This document shows, in pieces, positions 23,426 to 34,186 of a DNA stretch of 64,000 nt (its first letter is position 1; each line of letters starts with the position of its first letter). A model generated the notes under the pieces. That model saw only the letters and a list, made by a program, of their open reading frames with translations. It was not told the origin of the DNA and did no database searches. The stretch covers positions 14,272,010 through 14,336,009 of the forward strand of contig OY986972.1 of NCBI GenBank assembly GCA_963920575.1. Reading direction: 5' to 3'. This stretch comes from Narthecium ossifragum (taxonomy: Eukaryota > Streptophyta > Magnoliopsida > Dioscoreales > Nartheciaceae). The position numbers and the translations under genes were made by a program.

Positions 23426-25887
23426 TGTCACACCCCGACCCAGAAAACCCATCCAGGACGGGGGGTGAGGGTTCCTATCACTATTCATCTTCAATCGGCG
23501 CGATACAAAGCGGAAAAGACGGATAATTTAAACAATTGTATTTCAGAGGCGAACAGATATTCAATTTATATAACATCAAGTTGTACTATTCAATAATTGA
23601 TACAAGGTCTTCCATGAGACAGATTTATGCAAAAACCCAAAAGTCCTCAAATGTTTACAACATATACATACATAAAAAAGGTACAACAGATAATCCTCCA
23701 GCAACCTCAAGCGCCTCTGGATGTACTCGAGCCGCCAAAGGCCGATCCTGTCGGCTCCACGGAAGAAGAACTACCGCCTGCACCTGCAAACACAGCCCGG
23801 GTAGGAGTGAGCGATAAGCTCAGTAGGGTTCTACTCTACGACACACAGAAGGGAGGAAAACAACAACAGTGTTGTCCCCCAGCTCAAGTCTAACGGATGC
23901 CATGGGGTCCTACAACCCCTGTCGACTCTCCAAGGGATCCTACTATTCTCAACCAACCACGCTGGGAACATCAACCAACACGCTGGGAGGAAAAGGGACC
24001 ATAACCAGTAGGATCACCATTACCCAGCAGGAAACTCCTGCCTAGGGACCATGTCAGGGACATCGACACCCATCCTAAGCACTTGGCCTTGGAAGACAAC
24101 ACGACCTCTAAACCTCAAACACTGATCAGAGTCAACTATCGCAAATCCTCAACACATGGATTCAGAAGATACAAGATCACACCCTACTCCTGACTACCCA
24201 GCCACGGCCCTAAGGCTAGATCCGAGCTACCCGAGAGCCTCAGATCGGCGACCCAAACCATCGCCCGCCTAACCTCAAATGCCTCTAATGCACACAATGC
24301 ATGAGCCTAGGCAAATATCTATCATAGATGTCTCTACATGTCACATCATCAGTTATAAGTTCCACAGATATACAATAGCCCTCAGCACTCGCCAGCAAGA
24401 GGCTAAGGTTCCACAATTCCTCATTAGCTAGCACTCATAGTTAGCTAATGGCTAAGCACACCATTAAGCAATTAACTACATCCAAACATGTATTAAATGA
24501 AATTGAAACCATAGGTTTCCCAAAAAGGAAAGAATACTCGAATCGATCCTCAAACCCAGTGGAAATCCTTTGAAAACTTCATAAAATCCACCTACATACT
24601 TCCCAACATACTTAGATACTAATCACAAATCAAATCCATCCAAGAAAGACCAGAAAACCAAGTTCAAGGGGTCACGGACGATGTCACGGCCGATCCGGAG
24701 ATCGACCGTGAGACCACGGACGATGTCACGGTCGATCCGGAGATCGACCGTGAGACCACAGACGATGTCACGGTCGATCCGGCGATCGACCGTGAGACCA
24801 AAGCGAAGAAAACCAAGGGCGACGATCGATCCACTCACCGACCCTGAGAAGCCCAAAACCAAACAGCGCCTGACGGTCGATGCGACGGTCGACCGTCAGG
24901 TAAATGGCGAAAGGGAGAAGGTCCTGCGGTCGATCCATGCATCGACCATGGGAGGCTAAAATTCCGACAGAGCCCGACGATCGATGCCACGGTCGATCCG
25001 ACGGTCGACCGCCAGGCCCAGAAAACACAAATCCATACTTGACGGTCGATGCACCAATCGACCGTCGAGCCTTAGGCACAGTTCATCAGAACAGTGCCGA
25101 AAATCCATTTTCTTGGATTTCAAGGATCAAATCATGTTGGAAAACAATGAGATTTTGCAAGCAAGTGTATTTCTCGATGGGAAATCCAATAGTATACAGA
25201 AATCAAATTTTTGACGGCTAAATCTCCTATCTAGGTCCAATTGGACGAAAACCGACAAAACGGCGATAATACGGAAACCAACCGTTAAAATACCGAATTC
25301 GCGACGTAGGAATACCGGAATGGAACTACACTACATGTGCAAAGAGCTACAAAGCATTTTAACATGTATTCCTACAGCTAAAGCATATAAAACCTATCAT
25401 AGGAGAACCCGATCCTAAGATCGAGGTAGAAACTCCTACTTGAGCAAGTAGGGCAACTCCTCCACGCGTCCAACCAGTCAAGCCGTCAAGATCCGCGCTC
25501 CGAAGTCCAAGTCTCCAAACCCTAGCTCAGCCGAAGGAGAGAGAAGGAGAGAAAACGACAGGAGAAGAGAAGAAAAGAGAGAGAAAGGGACAGGGCTTAT
25601 ATAGAAAATCCGGATCTATCTCAGCCGTCCGATTCGATCTTTCCCGATCGAGCTCCGATCCTCCGATCGGACGCACCCTAGGGATTCTAATCAAACACAT
25701 ACATCAATCCAAGGCAGTGTGTGAAACGTGGGTGTGAAACCGACCACCAGAGGGCATATTTACCAAAATACCCCTGGGTCAAAACCGCCACACGATCGTC
25801 CGATCGTGCCCGACGCGGAACCAAACCAACAGGAAACCGGCTCTCGACCCACGCGGTCGAGCCAGGTCAGAGGGACGGGCCCTCACA
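23426..25887 (-). repeat. Right-arm 5' LTR of the palindrome
   Basis: 2462-bp family A LTR from TGTCACACCCCGAC to GGCCCTCACA, inverted relative to 13919-18929. The hairpin array at 24674-25072 has three near-identical tandem units at its left side (about 24675-24800) where other copies have one. A CT-rich leader and minus-strand TATA-like ATATAAGCC lie at about 25500-25605. Confidence 0.87.
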
Positions 25888-26907
25888 AGGTACCTACCCA
25901 AACTGAGGCACTAGTCCACCGCTCTGGCCCACACCGTGCGTCACGCCTGACTGCTCTGCGGTAAGCGCCCAGCGCCCCTCGCAACTAGCACCGTCGGTGA
26001 AAAGACCCACAACAGCCAGCACTCGAGCACCCGGTGGACTACCTCTCAGTATGACGGTCCAGGCTACCTCTCAAAGGACCGGTACGACGCTGCTGCTGCC
26101 ACGGCTGTCGCTGATGCTGAAACCTCTGCCTCTGCCAACGGCTACCCTGCCGTTCCCCAGAAGCAGGAACGACAACCCCGAAACTCACCACGACCACCGG
26201 CCAACTGCCCGGTGTCAACCCTCAAGTCATCTGTCTCAGTATCCGGAGTACAGTCCAGGGCGTCCCCCGTTGTCGCTCTAGCATACCGAGCCAGGTGATC
26301 CAACCAACCCGCGTGCTACCACGCGGTGCGAGTACCAAGAACAGAGGAAGATACTCCCAACTACACCACCCTCCAAGGGTAGGTGCCAAAGAACAGTACG
26401 CGAACTGTTCTCAACACACAACCAACAGTGTCCCTAGTGGCCCTGACAAGCGCCTCTAAGAATCGCTTCCTGGGAAGGCAAGAAAACAACAGCTTCCCAA
26501 GCAAGCGATACTCCAGGATGTCCAAAACATCCGGGATCCGGGACACCTCCTTCAATCAGTCCTCTACTGTCGAAGGATCTCCAACATCGTCCCTGGGCCA
26601 CTACGGGCCCACCTCTCAGGATTCCAAGAGTATAAAGGCGACACGTCCTATTCCCTACTCGCTCATCTCCAGCACGGGGGGAGACACTGTCAGGCGAGGG
26701 AACGGACGACACCGGTGCGCATGCACATCTCCCCCTAAGACGTCATGACGCAATCGGGAAGCAACAAAACACAGCAGCAAACAAATAGATAAGCATGTCA
26801 CACGCAATCGCAAACAGACATGCAAGGATGTTCTAGACCTAGAACTATCCCATTCCACACTCAATCTCAACCGTATCCTGATCCTAACCCTGGGATCTAC
26901 AACCTAT
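25888..26907 (-). pseudogene. Decayed gag and 5' leader of nested chromovirus B
   Basis: No open gag frame survives. On the minus strand, about 26760-26870 resembles the leader of the family A element, with the same run of TGTGTTTTGTT and CTAGAACATCC motifs near the PBS. About 25990-26200 resembles the glutamine/proline-rich gag linker. The region ends at the PBS (26908-26919). The left edge abuts the palindrome without a target duplication. Confidence 0.55.
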
Positions 26908-26922
26908 GCTCTGATACCAAAC

Positions 26923-29371
26923 TGTCGCGCCCTGACCAGCGAAAGCCCAACCGGGCCGGGCAACGCGAACCAGAACCTAACTAAATGCGGAAAATAATGG
27001 CGAGGGGTTCCCCCCAACTTACTGATTTCATTAAACAGTTCATAAACACTCCTGAATAATACAATAATTTCAAACCTCAAAAGATATAATATAATATTCA
27101 AAAACTTCAAAGGGGTTACAACAGTTTATACATCATACTCCCGTAGGAGACTAACTATAACAAAAGTGTAGAAAGGGATCACCGGTCCTCAAACCCAGCC
27201 AGACACCGCCGCGCCACCAAACACCTGCCCGGTAGGGGCTACTGAACAAGAGCTGGCGCCTGCACCTGCAAACGCAGCCCGGGTAGGAGGGAGCATAAAG
27301 CTCAGTAGGGTTCTACACTACGTCACACAGAAGGAAGGGGAACGCAAGAGTGTCGCCCTCAAGTGAGACCTGGGTGTATACAGGGGCCCCATAACCCCAC
27401 CGCGTGTCCCTGAATCCCAGGGGCAGCACTCAGTAGTAGGAACAACACTGGCGACACACAACTGCAGGAACCCGACACTGCATGCGGGAAAAAGCACCAC
27501 TGAGTAGACCACACCTCTACCCCAGGGTCAGCATAGTGGGACACCGGCTACACCTCAGCATCTGACTCAAGGCCGACACGACCTCTATAATCACCAAGCA
27601 ACATGTGTACCAGTCATCTAAGCCTATCATCAAGTTTGACTGGACACCACAATTCGAACCTGGACCAAGCTACCCAACCCCAGTCCTAGGGCTAAATCCG
27701 AGCTTCCAGCCTCGAGACGGCGATCCACAAATCACCCACGCCCTAACCATGCAACTAATGCACAACAGAGAATGCATGTTATGAACATACACAAGCAAGA
27801 GGAAAAAGACATGCAACAGTATGTCAAGGTAGCATACAAGTCCAACAAGATCGCTGCAGCGGTACTACCAACCGCTGCCAGCCGATCCGCAGCGGGTCCC
27901 GGCATTACGACGGTACCATGACCGTCAACCGTGGACTCCTGCAACGGGAAGCAACCCCGAAAACTTCGATGAACAGTAAAATATATAATTATAATCCGAG
28001 CTTATAATATTATACTCAAAACACCAAAAAGTTCTTTACAAGCAGCTAGTTGACCCCGTCGATCCGACGTCCAACCGATGTCGGATTCAAGATCCAACTT
28101 AAATACTAGTAGATCTACATGTCGGGATCAACATATCCAAAATCAATGATCATCCAACGGTTGGATTAACGGGAAAACATCAATCAAAAGAGCTAATCAA
28201 AACTCCATAAAACGCCATCAGTCAGCTTGGGATCGATCCGTAACATTTGGATCGATCCAAAGCTTCATACCAGCTTCAGATCAGGCTTGTCGCAGGCCAC
28301 GAGAAAAATCACCACAATTCGTCAAAAAATTGAAAAAATATGAAATAAACTGGAATGGAAAGATAACGAAGAGATCTACAACTCTTATGTTTATCAAAAG
28401 CCAAGATCATACACGTACAAGTCGAAAAACTCGCCACAAGCCGGCTGTTCTTCAAGAACAGCAGAAAACCGGAAAATCCGAGATTAATCATGCATAAATC
28501 CTACTCAAATCTCAACCAAATATCATTAAACATATATCCAGTAATTCTAATAGACAAGATGCATCCAACAATACAATTTCATCAAGATCTAACGGCTAGA
28601 TTTAACGAAACCCATTAAACACTCTCGTAGGTAGAAAAACCTACCGAACTGCGCTAATCCTCGGCTGATTCCCCGTTAACCAGATGCTGACCAAGCTCCA
28701 ACCCACGTCAGTGATCGTCCTCACGTCGCCATGATTCCAACGAGCCTTCAAGCTCCCAAAATGGTGGTCGGAGGAGGGAGAACGATGAAGAGCATGGTGG
28801 CTGCCCCGGAAGGAAACAGAGCAAGCAGAGCTTGCGGGAAGAAGAAAGTAAGAAGGAAGAAGAAGAGATGGAAGAAGAGAAGGAGAAAGTAGGGGAAGGT
28901 CAGGGAAGGTCGGGGAAGGTGGGGAAAAGGGGAGGAGAGGTCCTCTCTTCTTCTGGCAATGGAGGACGACGGAAGCTCAACTGCTCTGCTGCAAGCTCAA
29001 CTGCCCTGCACAGTACCCGGATCGATCCAAGGCCAAAATGGATTGATCCAAGATAGGCTGGATCGATCCAAAATGTTTGGATCGATCCGAACGGGTCAAA
29101 AACCCACCGACTCGCTCACGAGTCCGATCGATCGCTCAAGGGTCGTAAGCTGCCCAAAAGCAAGCTTCAGCGCGCCCGAGCTGGGATCTTCCGATCCCGG
29201 GTCCACCTAACCATTCTAATCAAGCCTTAACACAAACAAGGTCAGTGTGTGCACACGCGGGTGTGAAACAAACCAACAAGGCGCAATTTACCAAATTACC
29301 CTTGCGGTCCACAACGAGCCATGGGCCCGACCCAGGCGGTCGACCCAGGAATAGAGGGACAGGTCCTCACA
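26923..29371 (-). repeat. Right (5') LTR of nested chromovirus B
   Basis: 2449 bp, near-identical to 8255-10702 by eye apart from scattered substitutions. The minus-strand PBS GCTCTGATACCA ends at 26919, three bases from the LTR. GGATCGATCC palindromes lie at about 28230-28265 and 29015-29135 and are better preserved than in the left LTR. Confidence 0.88.
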
Positions 29372-29376
29372 GGACA

Positions 29377-29990
29377 TCATGTTTAGTGTTTGCCTTTGTG
29401 CTAGATATCAATATTGTCCTAAGGAATCTCATTTGGTTGCGGTCAAGAGGATCTTTAGATATCTAATAGGAACCCAAAACTATGGTTTGTGATATCCTAG
29501 AAGATCATCTTTTGATCTAATTGGCTACTCCGATACGGATTTTGCCGGATATAGACTTGATAGAAAAAGCACAAGTGGTACATGTCACTTTCTTGGTCAT
29601 GCACTTGTTTCTTGGTTCTCCAAGAAGCAAAATTCAGTTACTTTATCCACCGCCGAAGCGGAATACATTGCGGCGGATAGTTGTTGTGCACAATTACTTT
29701 GTATGAAAATGCAATTGGAAGATTACAATATACTTGTAGGCAAAATGCCCATTAGATGTGACAACACTAGTGCCATAAACTTATCTAAAAATCCCATCCT
29801 ACATTCTAGAACAAAGCACATAGAAATTAGACACAATTTCCTTCGTGATCATACACAAAAAGGAGATATTGCACTTGAATTTGTTAGCACCGAACATCAA
29901 ATTGTGGATATTCTAACCAAACCCTTGAGTGAAGACAGAATTCTCTATCTACTAAGAGAACTTGGGATGTCCAATGCATGTCCAAAATAA
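29377..29990 (+). pseudogene. pol: Copia pol, last part: RNase H
   Basis: Continues the RT interrupted at 8254. RNase H motifs seen are YSDTDFAG (about 29526), KSTSG, STAEAEYIA (about 29650), and the C-terminal block from MKMQLED to MSNACPK ending at 29990. An in-frame TGA at about 29489-29491 replaces a tryptophan codon. It degrades the RNA strand of the RNA-DNA hybrid during reverse transcription. ORF3 begins 615 bp downstream. Confidence 0.85.
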
Positions 29991-30202
29991 AGGAGCTAAA
30001 AAAAAAGGTATGGTCACCTCTTTATCTGTTTTTCATACCATATCCAACTTGAAAGCTAAATTTTGGTAAATTAAGTGAATATCATGATTGATGAGTGTTT
30101 TTTGTCTCATAATATTTAGTTACACGAGCATGCAAAGTTTTGTGATGTTTTGATTTAAAAAAGGATTTTAAATTGAATTTCAAAACTCACTTTCTGGAAC
30201 TG

Positions 30203-30420
30203 ATGGTCGATCCAGACTTCTTGACGATCGACCGTGGTTACATTCGCACTGGACGGTCGACCGCCAACTTCCTTAGATCGACAGTGGGATTTCATTTTTA
30301 GATCCATTGTGTGCCACGGTAGACCGCCAACTTCGTTGGATCGACCGTGCGATGATTTTTTTACACAAAATGTTTGCGACGGTCGACCGCCAACTTCTTA
30401 TGGTCGACCGCCACGGACCG
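30203..30420. repeat. TCGA hairpin array between copia pol and ORF3
   Basis: Four hairpins with arms GGTCGATCC/GATCGACC or GGTCGACC/GGTCGACC and loops of about 12-13 nt, often GCCAACTTC. The unit type is that of the LTR array (504-985), but the loops are longer and the copies are not a simple duplication of the LTR. It lies directly upstream of a TATA-like box and ORF3. Confidence 0.75.
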
Positions 30421-30470
30421 TGTGACAACTTAAGTAGGGGCTTTTTCGTCATTTCCTCTCCAATCTCCCC

Positions 30471-30591
30471 TTATAACTCCCGATCAACCCTTCATTCTTC
30501 TCCTGGTTCGACCGTGCCCTAACTTCTTCAAACGACCGTGCTCCTCCTCTCTCTCAGACCACGATCTCCTCTTCCCCTCTCAAAACCCTAG
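30471..30591 (+). promoter_or_regulatory. Candidate internal promoter and leader of ORF3
   Basis: TTATAACTCC at 30471-30480 is followed by a CT-rich leader (about 30490-30580) and the telo-box-like AAACCCTAG at 30583-30591, 15 bp before the ORF3 ATG. The layout resembles a plant gene promoter and follows the hairpin array as in the LTR. Inference; no transcript evidence. Confidence 0.4.
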
Positions 30592-30605
30592 CCAGCCGGT
30601 GCACC

Positions 30606-31823
30606 ATGCCTCCTAGCAAGAATGCTGGCCCTCCTCCACCTGAGGAACCAAGTCAAGCCGGGAAAAGGAAGACGGCAGCAGCAAAGAAACCACCCGGGAC
30701 GAAGAAAGCCAAAGGTTTGCAAGGCGGTTCTTCATCCAATCCTCCACCTACCCCTTCCTACGACGACTACCTCTTCCTAGATAAGGATAGGTATAACTCC
30801 TGGCCTGAATTTAAGGATAAATTTGTTGTCTCCGGTAGAGCTCTACAATTACCTATAAGAAAGAAACATGTAGTTGAACAATTTTTCACTGATATGGGTT
30901 GGAACAAATACTTAGAGATACCTCAGTATATTTATCCCGAAATGGTTAGATATTTTTATTGCAATATGACTGAGGATATAGATGATGAAGGTTGTGTGAC
31001 CCTAAGTAACTACATCTACGGTAATGAATTCAAAATTACCATAGAATGGTTGAATAAGTTACTAGATGCACCAAATCAAGGAGAGTGCATATACTTTATA
31101 TCTTATGAGGATCTCAATAGAGTTGATAAGGATAAACAAGGGAGAAAGGCAATCCTTAAGGCTCTACTAGTTGAGAAAAACCCAATAGAGTTAAATAGCC
31201 TACACCAACAGTTTAGGGAGCTTGCCCACTTCCTAGGAACAAGCCTTTTTCCTAAGCTTGGCCATCATGATAACTTGAAGCCCATCCATGCCTATGTTCT
31301 TTCTTGCATGGTTAGGAAGAAGCCTCTTAACCTAGGTTATCTCCTTATCAAGGAGATGCTTAATCTTAATGCTAGGCAATCACTTCCTTTTGGGGGGCTC
31401 CTAACAAGAATTTTCCAAGCCCTTACCCTCAACCTAGCCGTTGATGAACGGAAACCCCTTTCTCAACCCTTCAACAAGTCTACCTACAATAGGATGAAGG
31501 CCGCCAAACGAGCTTTAGGCCTCGGTTGGCCTGATGTCAGTGGAGATGAAGAAGATGAGCATTAAGAAGAGCATGAAGAAGAAAATTTAGGGGGAGAGCC
31601 TTTACTTGAAGGACATCAAGGAGAATCTTCCAGTAGCCGATCTCGTCGCAACACGGCACAAAGACTTGATGAGCTTGAAGCAAGATTGAGAAGAATGGAA
31701 GTGAGTCTAGGTGACATCAAGACTTCCCAAATCCAAGATAACGCCAAGATATCCAAGCAACTTGAAGATATTTTCATCTACATCAACACTGAATTCCCAC
31801 CTACCACTCCATCAGTTGATTGA
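30606..31823 (+). pseudogene. Third ORF of the Sirevirus-like element (env-position protein)
   Basis: Starts MPPSKNAGPPPPEEPSQ, a basic, proline/lysine-rich N-terminus. A globular domain follows (about residues 50-270), with the landmarks MVRYFYCNM, YIYGNEFKITIEWLNKLL and HAYVLSCMVRKKPLNLGYL. It ends in a charged, heptad-like coiled coil (LDELEARLRRMEVSL, from about 31660). A TAA at 31563-31565 interrupts a frame that otherwise continues to TGA at 31821-31823, giving about 405 codons. It resembles the family known as putative plant transposon protein (PF20167, from memory). No signal peptide or membrane span is seen, so a true envelope role is doubtful. The Athila-like element has a related protein in the same position. 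Confidence 0.75.
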
Positions 31824-32358
31824 TCCTAATTCCTCATCCTTCTTACTTCTTTTTGATGATGCCAAAGGGGGAGAAAAAAAGTGTGATGAATGAATGTGAA
31901 CAATAGCCCTACATTTCTACATTTCAATATCTTTACTCTTGTATTTTGGAAAACTTTGTTTTGAAATGAAAGTCTTGTAAATTCAAGTTTTTTCGAATGA
32001 TTTTGATTGGAAGTATTGTATGCAAATGTTGGAATCTTTTGATTGAAAGGCAAAAGTATTTGGATATTGTTATGATGTACCAGTACAATGTTATATTCTC
32101 AATATTCAATATGAAATCACTTCATGAAAACTTAAATGTTATTATTGAAAAGAAGTGAACATGCTAAAATCGAAACTATTATGTCAACATATCTTGAATG
32201 GAACTTTTAATATCATTTTAAAGATATATGACTTATATGCATCTTGAAAATTCACTTTAGAACACATCTCTTGAAAGAAAAGGATGCATTGGTTAAGGGG
32301 GAGTCAAAATATTTTATCATCACATTTAAAAGGATTGTCATCATAAAAAGGGGGAGAC
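31824..32358 (+). other. 3' untranslated region with three polypurine tracts
   Basis: AT-rich and without coding potential. Polypurine motifs occur at 31864-31880 (AAAGGGGGAG then As), 32295-32303 (AAGGGGGAG) and 32345-32357 (AAAAAGGGGGAGA), the last adjoining the 3' LTR and presumably priming plus-strand synthesis. The phrase GATGATGCCAA before the first tract also occurs at the LTR start. Repeated polypurine tracts are typical of Sireviruses. Confidence 0.75.
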
Positions 32359-33516
32359 TATTGATCCTAACCTTATTTTGATGATGCCAATATACATTAA
32401 ATGATAAAATATATGTTTAATATTTATTACCCCTTTAATTGGAAATCTTAAATTCAATATTTAAGTCATTTTTGACCTGACGATCGATGCAAGGATCGAC
32501 CGTGGGAATGTGACGGTCGATCCATGGATTGACCGTGTTGAATGCATCATACTTGGAAATATGCGTTATTGGCTCACGGTCGATCGGTGCATCGACCGTG
32601 GGAAGCGTTTTTCTTCACAGAGCCTGACGGACGATGCGACGGTCAATGCGGCGGTCGACCGTGACACATTAATGAAGAAAAGTGAAGAAGCGACGGTCGA
32701 TCGGTGCATCGACCGTGGGAAGCGTTTTTCTTGACAGAGCCTGACGGACAATGCGACGGTCGATGCGGCGGTCGACCGTGACGCATTTATGAAGAAAAGT
32801 CAAGGAGCGACGGTCGATCCCAGCATCGACCTTGGGAAGCGATTCTCTTAACAAAGGATGATGGACGATGTCACGGTCGACCGTGAGAGTGACGGACGAT
32901 GCGTGGATCGACCGTCGAGCAAAAAGGCTGAGTTTTTATACGTGACGGACGATGCATGGATTGACCGCCAACAACGCGCAGAGCAAAAAACTAGCCGTTG
33001 GAGAGTTGCAAAGAACCGTTGGAGCTCATTGTTGAGCTGGCTGAAGCCCAAATATAAGTAGTTCCTTGATGTAAACTTGCCACAACTTTTATGATTATTA
33101 TTGAGATCATATGAGCAAGTGTTAGAGAAGCTTTTTACTTATTCTCTTTTGTGCTACAACCTTTGTAAACCTTCTTCAAGTGTGAAAATGTATCTTGAGA
33201 GATAGTCAACAGCAAGTGGTTGTGAGTGTAAGGTCACCAAGCACCAAGAAGTTTGGAGGAAAAGCTTGTAAGGGATTTGCAAGTAGTGGAACCTCAAGGG
33301 GAGCCTTGGGAGAAGTGGACGTAGACCAAGAGTTTGGTCGAACCACTATAAAATCGGTGCCATCTCTCTAACCTTCATAATATTATTCTTACATGCTATT
33401 TTGTTTTAGTTTCATTCCATCTACAAGCTTTTAAGGTATTAGTTCTCTCCTACCTGGTTTTTCCATTGATCTAGATTTTCGAAAAAGAGTCCAATTCACC
33501 CCCTCTTGGACCTTCA
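32359..33516 (+). repeat. 3' LTR of the Sirevirus-like element
   Basis: 1158 bp, direct repeat of 384-1530. It begins TA rather than TG (G to A). The hairpin array lies at 32480-32970, with CpG-to-TpG type decay in some arms, for example GGATTGACCG at about 32526. TATA-like sequence at 33051-33060. Followed by the duplication CTAAT at 33517-33521. Confidence 0.88.
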
Positions 33517-33670
33517 CTAATTTTGTTGGAGCATCACCATTAGACCCATATGAAGGCTAAGAAGTATAAGAATCTTCATACTGATGGTGGCAATCAGCAG
33601 CAGAGTGGTTTGAAACACCACAAATCTGGTAGATAACATATGGCATTGTAGTTGTCGATTATTGTTGTAA
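33517..33670 (-). pseudogene. Outer copia gag, zinc-knuckle segment
   Basis: Minus-strand translation gives a nucleocapsid zinc knuckle (ICGVSNHSAADCHH at about 33585-33640) whose first cysteine is replaced by tyrosine. It continues toward the protease at 1-383 across the Sirevirus-like insertion, and upstream into 34187-34717 across a MITE. Bases 33662-33670 (TTGTTGTAA) are the MITE target duplication. Confidence 0.7.
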
Positions 33671-34186
33671 GAGCACTGATTTGTGTACAATACACGGGTT
33701 TGAATCGGAAGTGAGGTACCGATTCAACCATCTAGTCCATCGGTAGTAAGGTCCATCGGTACCTCACTACTGATATATGACATGTGTAATACACATGTCA
33801 AATATCGGTAGTAAGTACCGAATCTTTTATCTAGTCCATTGGTAGTGAGGTGTCAATGGACTAAATCAACCAATAGGTACCTCACTACCGATATATGGTA
33901 TGTGTAATACACATGTCAAATATCGGTAGTAAGGTACTGAATCTTTCATCTAGTCCATTGATAGTGAGGTACCAATGGACTAAATCAACCAATTGGTACC
34001 TCACTACTGATATATGACTGAAATGTGTAATACACATGCCAGTTATCGGTAGTGAGGTACCGAATCTTTCATCTAGTCCATCGGTACCTCATTATCGATG
34101 AACTAGTTAGTTGAATCGGTATCTCATTACCGATTCAACCATATGTAATGTACATGCCACGTGGGCATGTACACAAATCTTTTTTC
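33671..34186. mobile_element. Mutator-type MITE with repeated palindromic core
   Basis: 516 bp between 9-bp direct repeats TTGTTGTAA (33662-33670 and 34187-34195). The 9-bp duplication suits Mutator-like elements. Terminal inverted repeats share GATTTGTGTACA. The interior holds three copies of a roughly 125-bp foldback unit built from TATCGGTAGTGAGGTACC and its inverse. No coding capacity. A second copy with one unit lies at about 36320-36597. Confidence 0.75.

Larger units (their letters stand above)
13919..25887. mobile_element. Palindromic chromovirus composite: two 5' halves joined head to head
   Basis: Left arm (+): LTR 13919-18929, PBS, gag-protease-RT start to about 21037. Right arm (-): RT start-protease-gag from about 21173, PBS, LTR 23426-25887. 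The arms are long inverted repeats of one family (A) and break within about 40 bp of each other in RT. The centre is filled by scrambled LTR pieces (21038-21172). The five bases outside the two ends (ACGCC on the left, AGGTA on the right) do not match, and host pol/gag sequence is missing between them. Two neighbouring insertions would not explain the symmetric break. Confidence 0.85.
8255..29371 (-). mobile_element. Nested full-length chromovirus (Ty3/gypsy, Tekay/Del-like), family B
   Basis: Bounded by GGACA duplications (8250-8254 and 29372-29376). LTRs lie at 8255-10702 and 26923-29371. The tRNA-Met PBS is on the minus strand (26908-26919), so the right LTR is the 5' LTR. Integrase with a chromodomain-like end lies next to the left LTR; very decayed pol and gag follow at 12016-13918 and 25888-26907. 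The interior contains a palindromic composite element (13919-25887). Protease and most of RT of this host element are missing at that site. Assignment to Tekay/Del rests on the long LTRs, the PBS and the integrase tail, and is inference. Confidence 0.83.
384..33516 (+). mobile_element. Sirevirus-like Ty1/copia retrotransposon with a third ORF, carrying nested insertions
   Basis: Complete element bounded by the 5-bp duplication CTAAT (379-383 and 33517-33521), with LTRs at 384-1530 and 32359-33516. The PBS matches initiator tRNA-Met (1533-1544). The order is gag, protease, integrase, RT, RNase H, then an extra ORF, and three copies of a GGGGGAG-type polypurine motif. The copia domain order, two zinc knuckles, the extra ORF after pol and multiplied polypurine tracts suit the Sirevirus lineage; that lineage call is inference. 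Removing insertions 4246-6680 and 8255-29371 leaves about 9.6 kb, the usual size. LTRs differ at several positions per 100 bp by eye, so the insertion is not recent. All coding regions contain stops or frameshifts. Confidence 0.82.

Noticed and set aside
30606..31823. Calling ORF3 a retroviral-type envelope gene
   Set aside because: No signal peptide, membrane span or cleavage site is visible; only its position after pol suits env.
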